A stretch of 64,000 nt of DNA, taken from positions 3,100,001 to 3,164,000 of the forward strand of contig OZ241979.1 of NCBI GenBank assembly GCA_965204235.1. Direction: 5' to 3'. The translations under genes were made by a program, and so were the position numbers. This document shows, one piece after another, positions 1 to 7,739 of the stretch (within the stretch, counting starts at the first letter, position 1; every line of letters begins with the position of its first letter). This stretch comes from JAJDTQ01 sp965204235 (GTDB taxonomy: Bacteria; Desulfobacterota; Binatia; UBA9968; JAJDTQ01). Below the pieces are notes generated by a model. The model was not told the origin of the DNA. It did no database searches and saw nothing but the letters and a program-made list of their open reading frames with translations.

Positions 1-1388
1 AGGGTGGCCAGTTGGGCCTCGGCCGCCCGGGCGTCCGGGCTCGGTCGGTGATCCATCTGGAAGGTGGAGACGACGAAGGCGAGCAGCGCCGCGACCGCAA
101 GGCCGACCACGGGACGAGCCCCCCAGCGTTTGTGGACGTACAGCAGGAGCAGTGAGTAGAGCGTCAGCGGGACGCCCACGTAGAACAGGGCATCGTGGTT
201 GTGGTGCACCGCGTTGTGGCGCATGGACAGGGCCCAGAAGAACCCCGACAGGGCAAGGGTGGCCAGCAGCATGCGGCGTCGCCCGTCCAACAGCGGCCCC
301 GCAAGGCGCACCACGGTCATGGATGCGGCCACCACCATCAGCAACGCCAGGAGGGAAACCCACAACGCCGGCCCTGCAAGGCCCGGCGCCGAAAAGTGGA
401 GGGAGGGAAACCACTCCAGCAGATCGACTCCCCGGTCGGTGAGCACGAAGGGAACGGACGCCACGCAGACACGAAAGAACTGCTGTCGCAGGAAGCGCAG
501 CCACCCGAAGGAGGCTTCCTGGTCCAGTCCAGTCCGCCTGAGCATGGACTGGACCGACGGCAGTTCGGTCACCCGCGTCTCGCCTCCGAACGCGGAGTAC
601 TCGTTGGCGAAGTTGAAGCCCAGGACGGCCGCGCCGAACAGCAGCGCGAACACGCCCAGCGCCGTGTAGCGGCTGCGCAGCACCGCCGCCCCGGTGGAGC
701 GCACACGCGGCCACAACGCGACCCCGTCCTTCCACGCCCGGACCGCCTCACACGCCAAGCCCAGGATGAGGAACGGCAGCAGGAACGCATAGACGCGCCA
801 CCCCAGCAGCAGCGCAACGCAGGTCCTGGCCAGCAACTGCCGGAACCGTCCCTCCTGCACGAACACCACCATGCCGTGGAAGACCAGCATCACCGCAAAC
901 AGCTCCATGCTGAACTCCACGGAAACCGCGTTGCTGTACAACAGCATGTAGAAGGAAGAGAAGGCCGCGAGGGTGGCGGCCAGCGCGGTCCAGCGGTGGG
1001 AGGTGATCCGTGCGAGGGAGTGGAAGGCCAGGAGCGCAGCGGCGCTGAACAACAGCAACATGAGCATGCGGGCGGCCAGGATCCTGGCCGACAGGTCGTT
1101 TCCGAAGGGGAGGATGGCGAGTTTGATCAGCGCGTATCCGCCGACGGGAAAGCGGCTGTACATCTCATATACCAAGGCGCCGTCCGATCCCGGGCGCAAA
1201 CGCCGGAACAACCGGAAATGGTGGTCGGGGGACAGGTTCTCGGCTATCTCCAGGTTATCGAGTGTATGCAGGTCCTGGTTGCTAAGACGGTAGAAGTATC
1301 CCTTGTCGAAGCTGCAAAGGAACAACGTGGACAGGGCGAGCAGCAGCAACAACAAGGGGAGGCGTTCAGGACCGGGGGGGAGGGGCAT
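1..1388 (-). CDS. Multi-pass membrane protein, GT-C/GT39-like glycosyltransferase (3' end outside window)
   Basis: The minus strand from the ATG at 1388 stays open to the window edge, giving about 462 codons without a stop. The product is strongly hydrophobic. It has a leucine-rich first membrane segment (about residues 8-22), then a soluble loop with acidic residues (NQDLHTLDNLEIAE), a YSRFPVGGYAL segment, and at least seven further hydrophobic stretches. This layout (one TM, a large first loop, then many TMs) resembles lipid-linked-sugar-dependent GT-C transferases such as the PMT/ArnT/GT39 group. No diagnostic DD/DE motif was confirmed, so the enzymatic call is inference. The C-terminus lies left of the window. 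The 405-codon reading on the plus strand over the same bases is rich in His, Gln and Arg and is a shadow. Confidence 0.6.
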   Translation of the reverse strand, partial: MPLPPGPERLPLLLLLLALSTLFLCSFDKGYFYRLSNQDLHTLDNLEIAENLSPDHHFRLFRRLRPGSDGALVYEMYSRFPVGGYALIKLAILPFGNDLSARILAARMLMLLLFSAAALLAFHSLARITSHRWTALAATLAAFSSFYMLLYSNAVSVEFSMELFAVMLVFHGMVVFVQEGRFRQLLARTCVALLLGWRVYAFLLPFLILGLACEAVRAWKDGVALWPRVRSTGAAVLRSRYTALGVFALLFGAAVLGFNFANEYSAFGGETRVTELPSVQSMLRRTGLDQEASFGWLRFLRQQFFRVCVASVPFVLTDRGVDLLEWFPSLHFSAPGLAGPALWVSLLALLMVVAASMTVVRLAGPLLDGRRRMLLATLALSGFFWALSMRHNAVHHNHDALFYVGVPLTLYSLLLLYVHKRWGARPVVGLAVAALLAFVVSTFQMDHRPSPDARAAEAQLAT

Positions 1389-1614
1389 AGGCGTGTTTTC
1401 AGATGGAGTTGAAGGAGAAGGATCACCAATGAGGGACAAGTACCTTAAGGCAAGGGCCGTTGCAACTCCAGCACCGGGAAGAAGATGGAGGGGGGGACGA
1501 ATGGATTGGGTGGTGGATTCGGGTAGCCTCTCCGAGCTTGACAGCGGAACCGGGGGACTGGTAGAGGTCGCAGGTCATCCACGTCGTCCGCCAACCCCGC
1601 CGGAGGAAAGCGCC
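1389..1614. other. Divergent intergenic region
   Basis: These 226 bp separate the leftward membrane-protein gene from the rightward beta-propeller gene. A GGAGG-type ribosome site (about 1601-1605) precedes the ATG at 1615. I see no convincing promoter hexamers or repeat here. Confidence 0.5.
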
Positions 1615-2592
1615 ATGAGCAGCACGAACGGCCATACCAGGGCACTCCACGTCATGACCCATTCCGGGTGGTACCGCTTCGAGAAGAACGGCGATTCCTG
1701 GAGCCAGGTCGATCGCGCCCTCCCGTTCTGGGCGCTGACCTGCGTCGCGGTGGATCCGGAAGACCCGCGGACGGTGTACGCGGGCGCCGAGCACTCGGGC
1801 CTGTTCTTCACCCGCGACGGCGGGGAGACCTGGACCCGGTCCGACCCCAACGTGCCGCACCTGGACATCTTCTCGCTGTGGGCCTTGCCCGGGTCCCTGT
1901 TCGTGGGAACCCGTCCCGCGGCGCTCTTCCACGGGAGCCCGGGGCAGGGGTGGCAGGAGCTTTCGGACGTGCGGGAAGGCGGCGCCGGTGGGACCTTTCC
2001 GCCGAACCCGGCCCAGGCGCCCCGGACCCGCTACCTGACCGCGGACCCTTCCTCGCCGTCGCGTCTCTACGCCGGCATCGAGGTGGGAGGCCTGCTCCTG
2101 AGCGACGACAACGGCGGGGGCTGGCGCGCCGCCAACGAAGGCATGTGGGACCGGGACGTGCACCAACTCCACCATTCGGAGCACGAGCCCGAGCTGGTGG
2201 TGGCCGCATGCGGCGAAGGCGTCTTCCGCAGCCGCGACCGGGCCGCCCACTGGGAGGAGATCACCCCGTCCGAAGCCCGCACCTACGGCACCACCGTGAC
2301 CGAGACCGACGACGGCAGCCTGTACCTCGGGGTCGCCCTGGGCCGGCCCAACACCTGGGTGCGCAAGGAACGGGCCAGCTCGGCCATCCTGCGGAGCGAG
2401 CACGAGGCCGCGGACTGGAAGGTGCTGGCCGAGAGTTTCCGCGGCGGCATCATGGACACCCTGCCCGACCCCGACGGCCCGGGCATCATCGCCGCCACCT
2501 CCGAAGGCGAGATCCTGGTGGTCGAGGAGTCGAGCTGCCGCACGGTAGCCAGCGGGCTGCCGTGCATATCCGAGATCGCCTTCGGCGCGTAG
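1615..2592 (+). CDS. BNR/YCF48-type beta-propeller protein (sialidase-fold, non-enzymatic call)
   Basis: A 325-residue protein. The upstream codons in frame are not protein-like, and the ATG at 1615 has a GGAGG site about 10 bases before it, so this start is chosen. The chain is built from repeated propeller blades with Asp-box-like motifs: FFTRDGGETW (about residues 64-73), LLSDDNGGGW (about 160-169) and FRSRDRAAHW. Blade starts such as VAVDPEDPRTVYAGAEH recur. Proteins of this type are often annotated exo-alpha-sialidase or glycosyl hydrolase BNR repeat, but no sialidase catalytic set can be claimed. There is no signal peptide, so it is probably cytosolic. A paralogue with the same blade signature lies at 32989-34065. 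An MFS transporter follows 72 bases downstream and may be co-transcribed. Confidence 0.75.
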   Translation: MSSTNGHTRALHVMTHSGWYRFEKNGDSWSQVDRALPFWALTCVAVDPEDPRTVYAGAEHSGLFFTRDGGETWTRSDPNVPHLDIFSLWALPGSLFVGTRPAALFHGSPGQGWQELSDVREGGAGGTFPPNPAQAPRTRYLTADPSSPSRLYAGIEVGGLLLSDDNGGGWRAANEGMWDRDVHQLHHSEHEPELVVAACGEGVFRSRDRAAHWEEITPSEARTYGTTVTETDDGSLYLGVALGRPNTWVRKERASSAILRSEHEAADWKVLAESFRGGIMDTLPDPDGPGIIAATSEGEILVVEESSCRTVASGLPCISEIAFGA

Positions 2593-2664
2593 CCCGCTTG
2601 GCCGTCTTCCGCCCACGGTCCGGCCACGGAGCCCGCGCCCGCGCGTCCTCGGAACCACCCACCC

Positions 2665-3852
2665 GTGCCTGCTGAGCCCCCCGCGTCCATCCGCACCGAC
2701 TGGGGGTCCGTCTGGATCGCCGCCCTCTCGGCCGTGGGACCGGCAATGGTGGTCTCGGTGCTGGGCATCACCCTGCCGGAGATCCGGGCCGCCCTGGACC
2801 TCTCCGCGGTCCGGGGCGGCGGCCTCTTCTCCGCCATATTCGTTGCCGCGGCCTCCGCAAGCTGGTTGGCGGGACGACTCTCCGACAGCCTGGGCCGGCG
2901 CCGGGTGCTGGTGGCCGGCGGTCTCGCCCTCGGCGCCGGGTTCGGGCTCGTATCGACCGTCCGGGACTACGGCCCCGCGATGGCGTTTCTGGCGGTCGCC
3001 GGGCTGGGCTACGGTTTCATCACCGCCACGGTGCTGTCCCTGGTCTCGGACCTCCTGCCCGGCAGACGGGGACTGGGCATGGGCCTGCTCTCTTCCACTT
3101 ACGGCCTGGGCAGCGTCAGCGGTCCCATCACGGCCGCGGCCATGATCCGGCGGTTCGGCTGGCGCGGGGCCACCGCCTCGGTGGGCTTCATCGCCGGCGC
3201 CATCGCGCTGGTCCAGTGGCTGCGCGTCCGGGAACCGCGGCGGGCGCAACCCGCCGCCCGCCGCCCGTCCGGCGAGGGAAAGGCAGGGGTGCTGAACCGC
3301 AACCTGGTCCTCCTGGCCGTGGCGCAGTTCTTCGGCGGCGCGGTGTTCTGGATCACTTCATCCTGGACGCCCACGTTCCTGCGCACGGCCGCGGGCCTGA
3401 CGCTGGACGAGGCAGGGATGGTCATGGCCGCCTGGGGCGCCACGCCCGTCATCGGCGCCATGGTGCTGGGGATACTGTCGGACCGCCTGGGGCGGAAACG
3501 GATCATCCTGCTGGGCGCCTTCCCCGGCGTGGCCGCGGCGTCGGCCGTGTACGGCTGGCTGGCCCAGCCGTTGGCGCTGGCCGCGGGGATCTGCCTGCTG
3601 GGCCTCTGCAAGTCCCCGGTGCCCTCGCTGGTGGTGGCCCTGGCCCAGGACTCCGCAGCCATGGGACGGGTCGGCGCGGCCAGCGGCCTCATCATGTCCA
3701 TGCACTACGTGGCCGCCCTCACCACCCCGGTGGCCATGGGACAGCTCATCACCTGGCTGGACAGCATGACGCTGGCCATGCTGCTGGGGTCGGCGCTGGC
3801 CTTCGCCGTGTTCGGACTGCTGGTGACGAGCGTCCGCGAAACCCCCGCATAG
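2665..3852 (+). CDS. MFS transporter
   Basis: A 395-residue major facilitator with about twelve hydrophobic segments. The conserved loop 2-3 motif A is visible as GRLSDSLGRRRVLVAGG (about residues 71-87), and a second half-repeat copy is GILSDRLGRKRIILLG (about 269-284). A central polar linker (about 190-210) divides the two six-helix halves. The chosen start is the GTG at 2665, because it precedes the first membrane segment by a normal distance. The next ATG (2746) would remove part of helix 1. The substrate cannot be read from sequence. The gene lies 72 bases after the beta-propeller gene on the same strand and just before a small membrane protein. Confidence 0.85.
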   Translation: MPAEPPASIRTDWGSVWIAALSAVGPAMVVSVLGITLPEIRAALDLSAVRGGGLFSAIFVAAASASWLAGRLSDSLGRRRVLVAGGLALGAGFGLVSTVRDYGPAMAFLAVAGLGYGFITATVLSLVSDLLPGRRGLGMGLLSSTYGLGSVSGPITAAAMIRRFGWRGATASVGFIAGAIALVQWLRVREPRRAQPAARRPSGEGKAGVLNRNLVLLAVAQFFGGAVFWITSSWTPTFLRTAAGLTLDEAGMVMAAWGATPVIGAMVLGILSDRLGRKRIILLGAFPGVAAASAVYGWLAQPLALAAGICLLGLCKSPVPSLVVALAQDSAAMGRVGAASGLIMSMHYVAALTTPVAMGQLITWLDSMTLAMLLGSALAFAVFGLLVTSVRETPA

Positions 3853-3881
3853 GCCGCGGCCGAGTCGGGGAGGGTTCTCGA

Positions 3882-4175
3882 ATGTCCGGGGCGCGGGTTT
3901 TCACGCAGGGGTTCCTGGCCGGGTTCGCCGTGGTCCTGGCGGGCGCAACCGCCCTTCCCGCAGCGGTCCCGCAAATACACGCGGCGCTCCAGGTCCTTGC
4001 GACTCCCGGAGTGGTGCTCTCGCTCCCGGTCGTCAACCTGATCCAGAGTCCGGTGTGGGCGGTAGGGTGCATCGCCATCCTCAACGGCGTCGTTTACGGG
4101 ACCGCGGCGGCGCTGGTCTTCCGGGGGCGAAGAAGGAGAGGACGCGGCGTTCCGCCTCTCCGTCGGGAACGATGA
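3882..4175 (+). CDS. Small two-TM membrane protein, unknown function
   Basis: A 97-residue protein beginning at the ATG at 3882, 29 bases after the MFS gene. A GGGGAGGG purine run about 10 bases upstream can serve as ribosome site. It has an N-terminal hydrophobic helix (about residues 10-27), a second one near the C-terminus (about 62-82), and an Arg-rich tail (about 85-97), giving a likely N-out or hairpin inner-membrane topology with a positive cytoplasmic end. No family is recognised. Its position suggests co-transcription with the MFS transporter. The 3' end of the gene contains a self-complementary stretch (GGAGAGG...CCTCTCC) that could act in termination. Confidence 0.55.
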   Translation: MSGARVFTQGFLAGFAVVLAGATALPAAVPQIHAALQVLATPGVVLSLPVVNLIQSPVWAVGCIAILNGVVYGTAAALVFRGRRRRGRGVPPLRRER

Positions 4176-4204
4176 ACGGGGAAGGAACACGGAAGGACGG
4201 GTGG

Positions 4205-4278
4205 TGGTCGCAGCAGGACTCGAACCTGCGGCCTCTTGCATGTGAGGCAAGCGCTCTAACCGGCTGAGCTATGCGACC
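4205..4278 (-). tRNA. tRNA-Val (anticodon CAC)
   Basis: Read on the minus strand, the 74 bases fold as a standard cloverleaf. The acceptor stem GGTCGCA pairs with TGCGACC and the discriminator is A. The D arm is GCTC...GAGC. The anticodon stem CTTGC/GCAAG holds loop CTCACAT, giving anticodon CAC, which reads the GUG valine codon. The T arm is GCAGG-TTCGAGT-CCTGC. CCA is not encoded (CAC follows the acceptor stem). Confidence 0.95.
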
Positions 4279-4291
4279 ACGGACCTTGACC

Positions 4292-4319
4292 CTTTAGCAC
4301 CTTGGACCGCGGGTTTCAA
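4292..4319 (-). promoter_or_regulatory. Possible promoter of tRNA-Val
   Basis: On the minus strand a TTGAAA box (4319-4314) is followed after 16 bases by CTAAAG (4297-4292), about 14 bases before the tRNA 5' end. This resembles a weak sigma-70 promoter and is inference from spacing alone. Confidence 0.35.
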
Positions 4320-4402
4320 CAACGCCGGCGCCCAAGGCTGAACCGCCGGCAACCACCCCCATGCCGGTTTCCCGGCAGCGTGGAGCGGAACCGGACCAGC
4401 GG

Positions 4403-4669
4403 TCACTGCCGTTCCTTGTGCCGCTGCTTGATGCGCTGGTTGAGGGATTGCAGGATACCGGCGTCCACCGCGGCGATGACGTCCACCGCGGCGTCCAGAT
4501 CTTCCTCCGCGAGTCCCGATTTCCTTGCGTCCGCAAGGCGCCGATCCACTCACGGGTCACAGTTCCGGGTCATGGCCACGGCGAGGCCGAGGAAGATCTT
4601 CTCCCGCTCGCTGAGGCAATCGACTGCGTGGGCGTCGCGGTAGAACTGCCGGAAGTCCGCTTTTTTCAC
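4403..4669 (-). CDS. Candidate selenoprotein: AhpD/CMD-like CxxU protein read through in-frame UGA
   Basis: The minus-strand reading starts at GTG (4669), with AGGAGG six bases upstream. It runs 88 codons to a TGA at 4405-4403, interrupted only by TGA at codon 40 (4552-4550). On both sides the frame encodes one coherent small alpha-helical domain. The context LAVAMTRNCDP-U-VDRRLADA, followed by SGLAEEDLDAA, matches the AhpD/carboxymuconolactone-decarboxylase core in which a CxxC redox pair precedes a helix and a 'aGls.eel.eal' segment. The TGA sits exactly where the second Cys of CxxC belongs. Seventeen bases after it a perfect hairpin forms (CCTTGC-GGAC-GCAAGG, 4538-4523) with G first in the loop, as expected of a bacterial SECIS. 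The gene lies 49 bases after the EVE-domain gene on the same strand, so it is probably a thiol/peroxide redox protein in that operon. Sel machinery is not in this window. A nonsense mutation is the alternative. Confidence 0.75.
4523..4538 (-). promoter_or_regulatory. Putative bacterial SECIS hairpin
   Basis: A perfect 6-bp stem with a 4-base loop (CCTTGC GGAC GCAAGG on the minus strand) lies 11 bases after the in-frame UGA. The UGA-to-loop distance is 17 bases. Known bacterial SECIS elements place a short-stem hairpin with a G at the start of the apical loop about 16-37 bases from the UGA, and this fits. Confidence 0.65.
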
Positions 4670-4718
4670 GGGTCCCTCCTCTCGTTGCCCGGAGCCTCCA
4701 CGGACGCGCCGGGGAGGT

Positions 4719-5126
4719 TCAACTCCGGGACATGTCCAGGATCACTTCGTAGTGGGCGTCGCTCACGGGCACGAAGGAAAGCCGGCCCAGGCGGAACAGG
4801 TCGAAGCCTTCCAGCCCGGGGTTGCGCTTCATCTCGTCCAGCGACACCTCGCGAGCCAACGGCTTGCCCACCCTGATGTCGAACACCAGGAGCCTGGGGT
4901 CGTCCTTCTCGGGGTCGGGATAGGCGCCGGTGACCGCGGCGCCCAGGCCCACGCAGACCCTCTGCCCGCCGGTGTGGTAGATGATGCAGCGGTCGCCCTT
5001 CTTCACGGTCTTGAGGTGCATGAGGGCAAGGTTGTTCTTGATCCCGTCCCACACCGTCTTCCTGTCCCGCTGCAAGTCCGCGAAAGAATAAACGCTGGGC
5101 TCGGTCTTGAGCAGCCAGTTCGCCAT
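4719..5126 (-). CDS. EVE domain-containing protein (PUA-like fold)
   Basis: A 135-residue protein that spans one full EVE domain with nothing extra. It opens with the family hallmark MANWLLKTEPSVYSFADL, followed by TVWDGIKNNLA (about residues 24-34) and GDRCIIYHTGGQRVCVG (about 44-60), which form the pocket side of the PUA-like barrel. EVE domains bind modified nucleobases in DNA or RNA, and related small proteins are often next to restriction or antioxidant genes. Start ATG 5126 is preceded by a purine-rich AAGGAGG site. It is the upstream partner of the candidate selenoprotein, 49 bases away, and diverges from endonuclease IV at 5249. A role in nucleic-acid damage or modification sensing is inference. 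Confidence 0.88.
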   Translation of the reverse strand: MANWLLKTEPSVYSFADLQRDRKTVWDGIKNNLALMHLKTVKKGDRCIIYHTGGQRVCVGLGAAVTGAYPDPEKDDPRLLVFDIRVGKPLAREVSLDEMKRNPGLEGFDLFRLGRLSFVPVSDAHYEVILDMSRS

Positions 5127-5248
5127 GGTCAGCCTCCTTGTTCCCGGATGTCCTGGAATACTTCAATCCGGCGCGCGGGGCAACAACGGCGGCAGGACGA
5201 CCCTGCCCGGCCCTGTAGCGGACCGCGTCTCTGTGGTAAGAAGCGGTC

Positions 5249-6139
5249 ATGGCTTCCGCGCCCCGAAAGGAGAAACCCGCGGACCGTCCGTTGCTGGGAT
5301 CGCACATGTCCATCGCGGGCGGGGTCCAGAACGCGCTGCGCGCCGGGGAGAGCGTCGGCTGCGAGGCCATACAGATCTTCACCAAGTCTTCACGGCAGTG
5401 GGCTTCGGCGCCTCTGAGCGAGGAGGACGTCCGCGCGTTCAAGGACATCCAGAAGGCCGGGCCGGTCCGCACCGTGATCGCCCACGATTCCTACCTGCTG
5501 AACCTCGGCGCCCCCGACCCGGAGTTGCGCAAGAAGTCCGTCGCGGCCTTCGTGGACGAGATGGAGCGCTGCGAGGCGTTGGCCATCCCCTGGCTCATCG
5601 CCCATCCCGGGGCGCACACGGGACAGGGGGAGCGGGCCGGACTCCGCACCATCGCCCGCTCCCTGGACGCGGTCCATCGGCGCTGCCCGGGCTACGAGGT
5701 CCAGGTGGCGCTGGAGATCACCGCGGGTCAGGGCACCACCCTGGGCCATCGCTTCGAGCACATCCGCCGCATCCTCGACAGCGTGAAGATGAGCGAGCGG
5801 CTGAGGGTCTGCTTCGACACCCAGCACGCCTTTGCCGCGGGATACGACATCCGCACCCGCGAAGGCTACGAACGCACGTTCGACGAGTTCGACGAGAAGG
5901 TCGGCATCGAGCTCCTCGCCGCGTTCCACCTGAACGATTCGAAGAAGGATCTCGACTGCCGCGTGGACCGGCACGAGTTCATCGGCAAGGGGCGCATCGG
6001 CCCGGAAGCCTTCCGCCTGCTGGTGAACGACGAGCGCTTCTTCGGCCTGCCCATGTGCCTGGAGACCCCCAAGGGCAAGGACCTCGCGGAGGATCGGGAG
6101 AGCCTGGAGCTGCTGCGCTCCTTCCGCAGCTCGACTTGA
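5249..6139 (+). CDS. nfo: Endonuclease IV (AP endonuclease)
   Basis: A 296-residue TIM-barrel AP endonuclease of typical length. It cleaves 5' to abasic sites in base-excision repair using three zinc ions. The metal-site motifs appear in order: GSHMSIAGG near the N-terminus, HPGAHTG (about residue 118), ALEITAGQGTTLG (about 150-162), CFDTQHAFAAGYD (about 190-202), AFHLNDSK, then DRHEFIGKGRIG (about 248-259), and LETPKG at the end. It is divergent from the EVE-domain gene and 36 bases ahead of a GST-family gene on the same strand. AAAGGAG occurs after this start and before a second possible ATG at 5306, so translation could instead begin near that ATG. The first ATG is kept by length. Confidence 0.95.
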   Translation: MASAPRKEKPADRPLLGSHMSIAGGVQNALRAGESVGCEAIQIFTKSSRQWASAPLSEEDVRAFKDIQKAGPVRTVIAHDSYLLNLGAPDPELRKKSVAAFVDEMERCEALAIPWLIAHPGAHTGQGERAGLRTIARSLDAVHRRCPGYEVQVALEITAGQGTTLGHRFEHIRRILDSVKMSERLRVCFDTQHAFAAGYDIRTREGYERTFDEFDEKVGIELLAAFHLNDSKKDLDCRVDRHEFIGKGRIGPEAFRLLVNDERFFGLPMCLETPKGKDLAEDRESLELLRSFRSST

Positions 6140-6175
6140 CGGCTCTGCCCCGACCGGGACGGAGGCGACGCCACC

Positions 6176-6805
6176 ATGAGATTCTACGATTGCAGCACGG
6201 CCCCGAGTCCGCGCCGGGTGCGCATCTTCATGGCCGAGAAGGGCCTCCGCATCCCGGTGGTCCAGGTGGACCTGCGCAACGGCGAGCACCTCACCGAGGC
6301 GTTCCGCAAGCGCAACCCCTGGTGCACGGTGCCGGTGCTGGAACTCGACGACGGCACCGCGGTGAGCGAGGCGGTGGCGGTGTGCAAGTACCTGGAGGAA
6401 ACGTACCCCGATCCGCCGCTCATGGGGACCGACGCCCGGGACCGGGCGGTGGTGGCCATGTGGAACCACCGGTTCGAGATCGACGGCTTCCTCGCCGTCA
6501 CCGAAGCGTTCCGCAACGGCGCGAAAGGGCTCGCGGGGCGCGCCCTGACCGGGCCGGACGACGTGGAACAGATCCCGGAGCTGGCGCAACGCGGGCGCAA
6601 GCGGGTGGAGCGTTTCTTCGCCGCCCTGGACGCCCAACTCGCCCACCACCCATTCGTGGCGGGCGAGCGTTACACCATCGCCGACATTACCGCCCAGGTG
6701 GCGGTGGACTACGCGGCCTGGATCAAGATGAGCCTGCCGCCCGAATGCCGCCGCGCCGCGGAATGGCGCGAGCGGGTGGGCAAGCGGCCCAGCGCGGCCG
6801 CCTGA
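6176..6805 (+). CDS. Glutathione S-transferase family protein
   Basis: A 209-residue two-domain protein. The N-terminal thioredoxin-like domain begins MRFYDCSTAPSPRRVRIFM and holds the cis-Pro segment WCTVPVLELDDG (about residues 47-58) followed by the S/E glutathione-binding motif SEAVAVCKYLE (about 62-72). The C-terminal all-helical domain carries FVAGERYTIADITAQVAVDY (about 169-188), the N-capping box of GSTs. GSTs conjugate or reduce electrophilic substrates in the cytosol, and the substrate here is unknown. The gene follows nfo by 36 bases and is convergent with the TetR regulator at 6819, leaving only 13 bases between them. Ribosome site GGACGGAGG lies upstream of the ATG. Confidence 0.9.
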   Translation: MRFYDCSTAPSPRRVRIFMAEKGLRIPVVQVDLRNGEHLTEAFRKRNPWCTVPVLELDDGTAVSEAVAVCKYLEETYPDPPLMGTDARDRAVVAMWNHRFEIDGFLAVTEAFRNGAKGLAGRALTGPDDVEQIPELAQRGRKRVERFFAALDAQLAHHPFVAGERYTIADITAQVAVDYAAWIKMSLPPECRRAAEWRERVGKRPSAAA

Positions 6806-6818
6806 AGGCGCGCCGGAC

Positions 6819-7520
6819 TCACTGGACCGCGCCCCCCGAGCCCGGCCACAGCACGAAGCTCCCGTGGCCGGCCGGAAAGGACTTGAGCAGGGGGTCTTCG
6901 GCTCCCCGGTCTTCCGCGGCGCCGTCCAGCACGCCGAAGAAGAATATGCGCAACATCTGCTCGATGAGGGATCCGAGGGACGGGTCCCGGTCGGGACGGT
7001 ACCAGGTATGGATCCAGTTCATCATGCCGAACAGGGCCAGGGCGGCCACGCGCGCGTCCAGCCTCCCCATCCGTTCGCGCCGCCGGAGCTCCTCCACCAA
7101 GTCCACCAGCACCTTCAGGTAGAGGCGTTTGAGGTCGAGTATCCTCTTCGCGTAGTCGCCCGTCAGCGCGGTGTCCTCCCGGGACATGACCTTCATCTCG
7201 TTCATGTTGTGCAGGAAGAAACCGAGATGGTTGTGGACGAACAGCGCGACCTTCTCCCGCGGGCCCTTCCCGGACGCCGCGACCTTCCGCCCGCTTTCCA
7301 GCAGGGTCGCCAGGCACCGTTCCTGGATCAGGCAGAGCAGTTCTTCCTTGGTGCGGAAATAGTAGTAGAGCCCGGCCAAGCTCATGCCCGCGGCGCGGCT
7401 GATCTCCCGAATGGAGGCGCCATCGAACCCCTTCTCGGCGAATATCCGGGCGGAGTGCCCGAGGATCTCCCGCAGCCTCTCGTCGTGGTGGGGGGTGGAG
7501 GATCCCGAATCGTGCGGCAT
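6819..7520 (-). CDS. TetR/AcrR-family transcriptional regulator
   Basis: A 233-residue regulator. The N-terminal TetR DNA-binding domain is clear: ILGHSARIFAEKGFDGASIR (about residues 19-38), then EISRAAGMSLAGLYYYFRTK (about 39-58), the helix-turn-helix with the usual YYYF start of helix 4. The rest is an alpha-helical ligand domain of the kind seen in regulators of fatty-acid or acyl-CoA genes (FadR/PaaR-like). It is divergent from the enoyl-CoA hydratase cluster starting at 7740. Control of that cluster, with an acyl-CoA as ligand, is therefore a reasonable inference. The intergenic region is largely occupied by a dispersed repeat. Confidence 0.88.
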   Translation of the reverse strand: MPHDSGSSTPHHDERLREILGHSARIFAEKGFDGASIREISRAAGMSLAGLYYYFRTKEELLCLIQERCLATLLESGRKVAASGKGPREKVALFVHNHLGFFLHNMNEMKVMSREDTALTGDYAKRILDLKRLYLKVLVDLVEELRRRERMGRLDARVAALALFGMMNWIHTWYRPDRDPSLGSLIEQMLRIFFFGVLDGAAEDRGAEDPLLKSFPAGHGSFVLWPGSGGAVQ

Positions 7521-7631
7521 CAGCGCGGATCTTGTCAGACCGCCTTTCCGAAGTCAACGAAACGCCCGCGACGTTGAATCCCCGCAACCCATGGTGTATG
7601 TATCCACGGTGTACGCATAACTCCCCGACAA

Positions 7632-7734
7632 GGAACCTCCGATCCATTCCGGCTCGAGGCCCTATGAAAAAGCGCGTCCTTCGACTTCGCTTCGCTACGC
7701 TCAGGACGAACGGGGGCAATTGTCCAGAGTTTCC
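7632..7734 (-). repeat. Dispersed element, copy 1
   Basis: In reverse orientation this reads from a GGAAA end through the shared core CGTCCTGAGCGTAGCGAAGC and a GGCTCGAG-like block to GGTTCC. It fills the divergent gap between the TetR and enoyl-CoA hydratase genes and ends six bases before the ATG at 7740. The core is an imperfect inverted repeat (CGTCCT...AGGACG). Confidence 0.85.
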
Positions 7735-7739
7735 ATAAC

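Noticed and set aside
195..1412. Long plus-strand frame (405 codons) rich in His, Gln and Arg
   Set aside because: It is antisense to a continuous hydrophobic membrane-protein frame on the minus strand, and its composition is unlike a folded protein.
4550..4552. Treating the UGA in the small redox gene simply as a nonsense mutation
   Set aside because: The position at the second redox Cys and the hairpin at SECIS distance make decoding as selenocysteine more likely, though a mutation is not excluded.
4294..4560. 88-codon minus-strand frame overlapping the selenoprotein candidate
   Set aside because: It is a different frame with Trp/Ser/Arg-rich sequence and no domain. The UGA-containing frame is coherent.
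5107..7122. 671-codon plus-strand frame spanning nfo and the GST gene
   Set aside because: It is a shifted reading over two genes with clear motifs and is Arg/Pro/Gly-rich.
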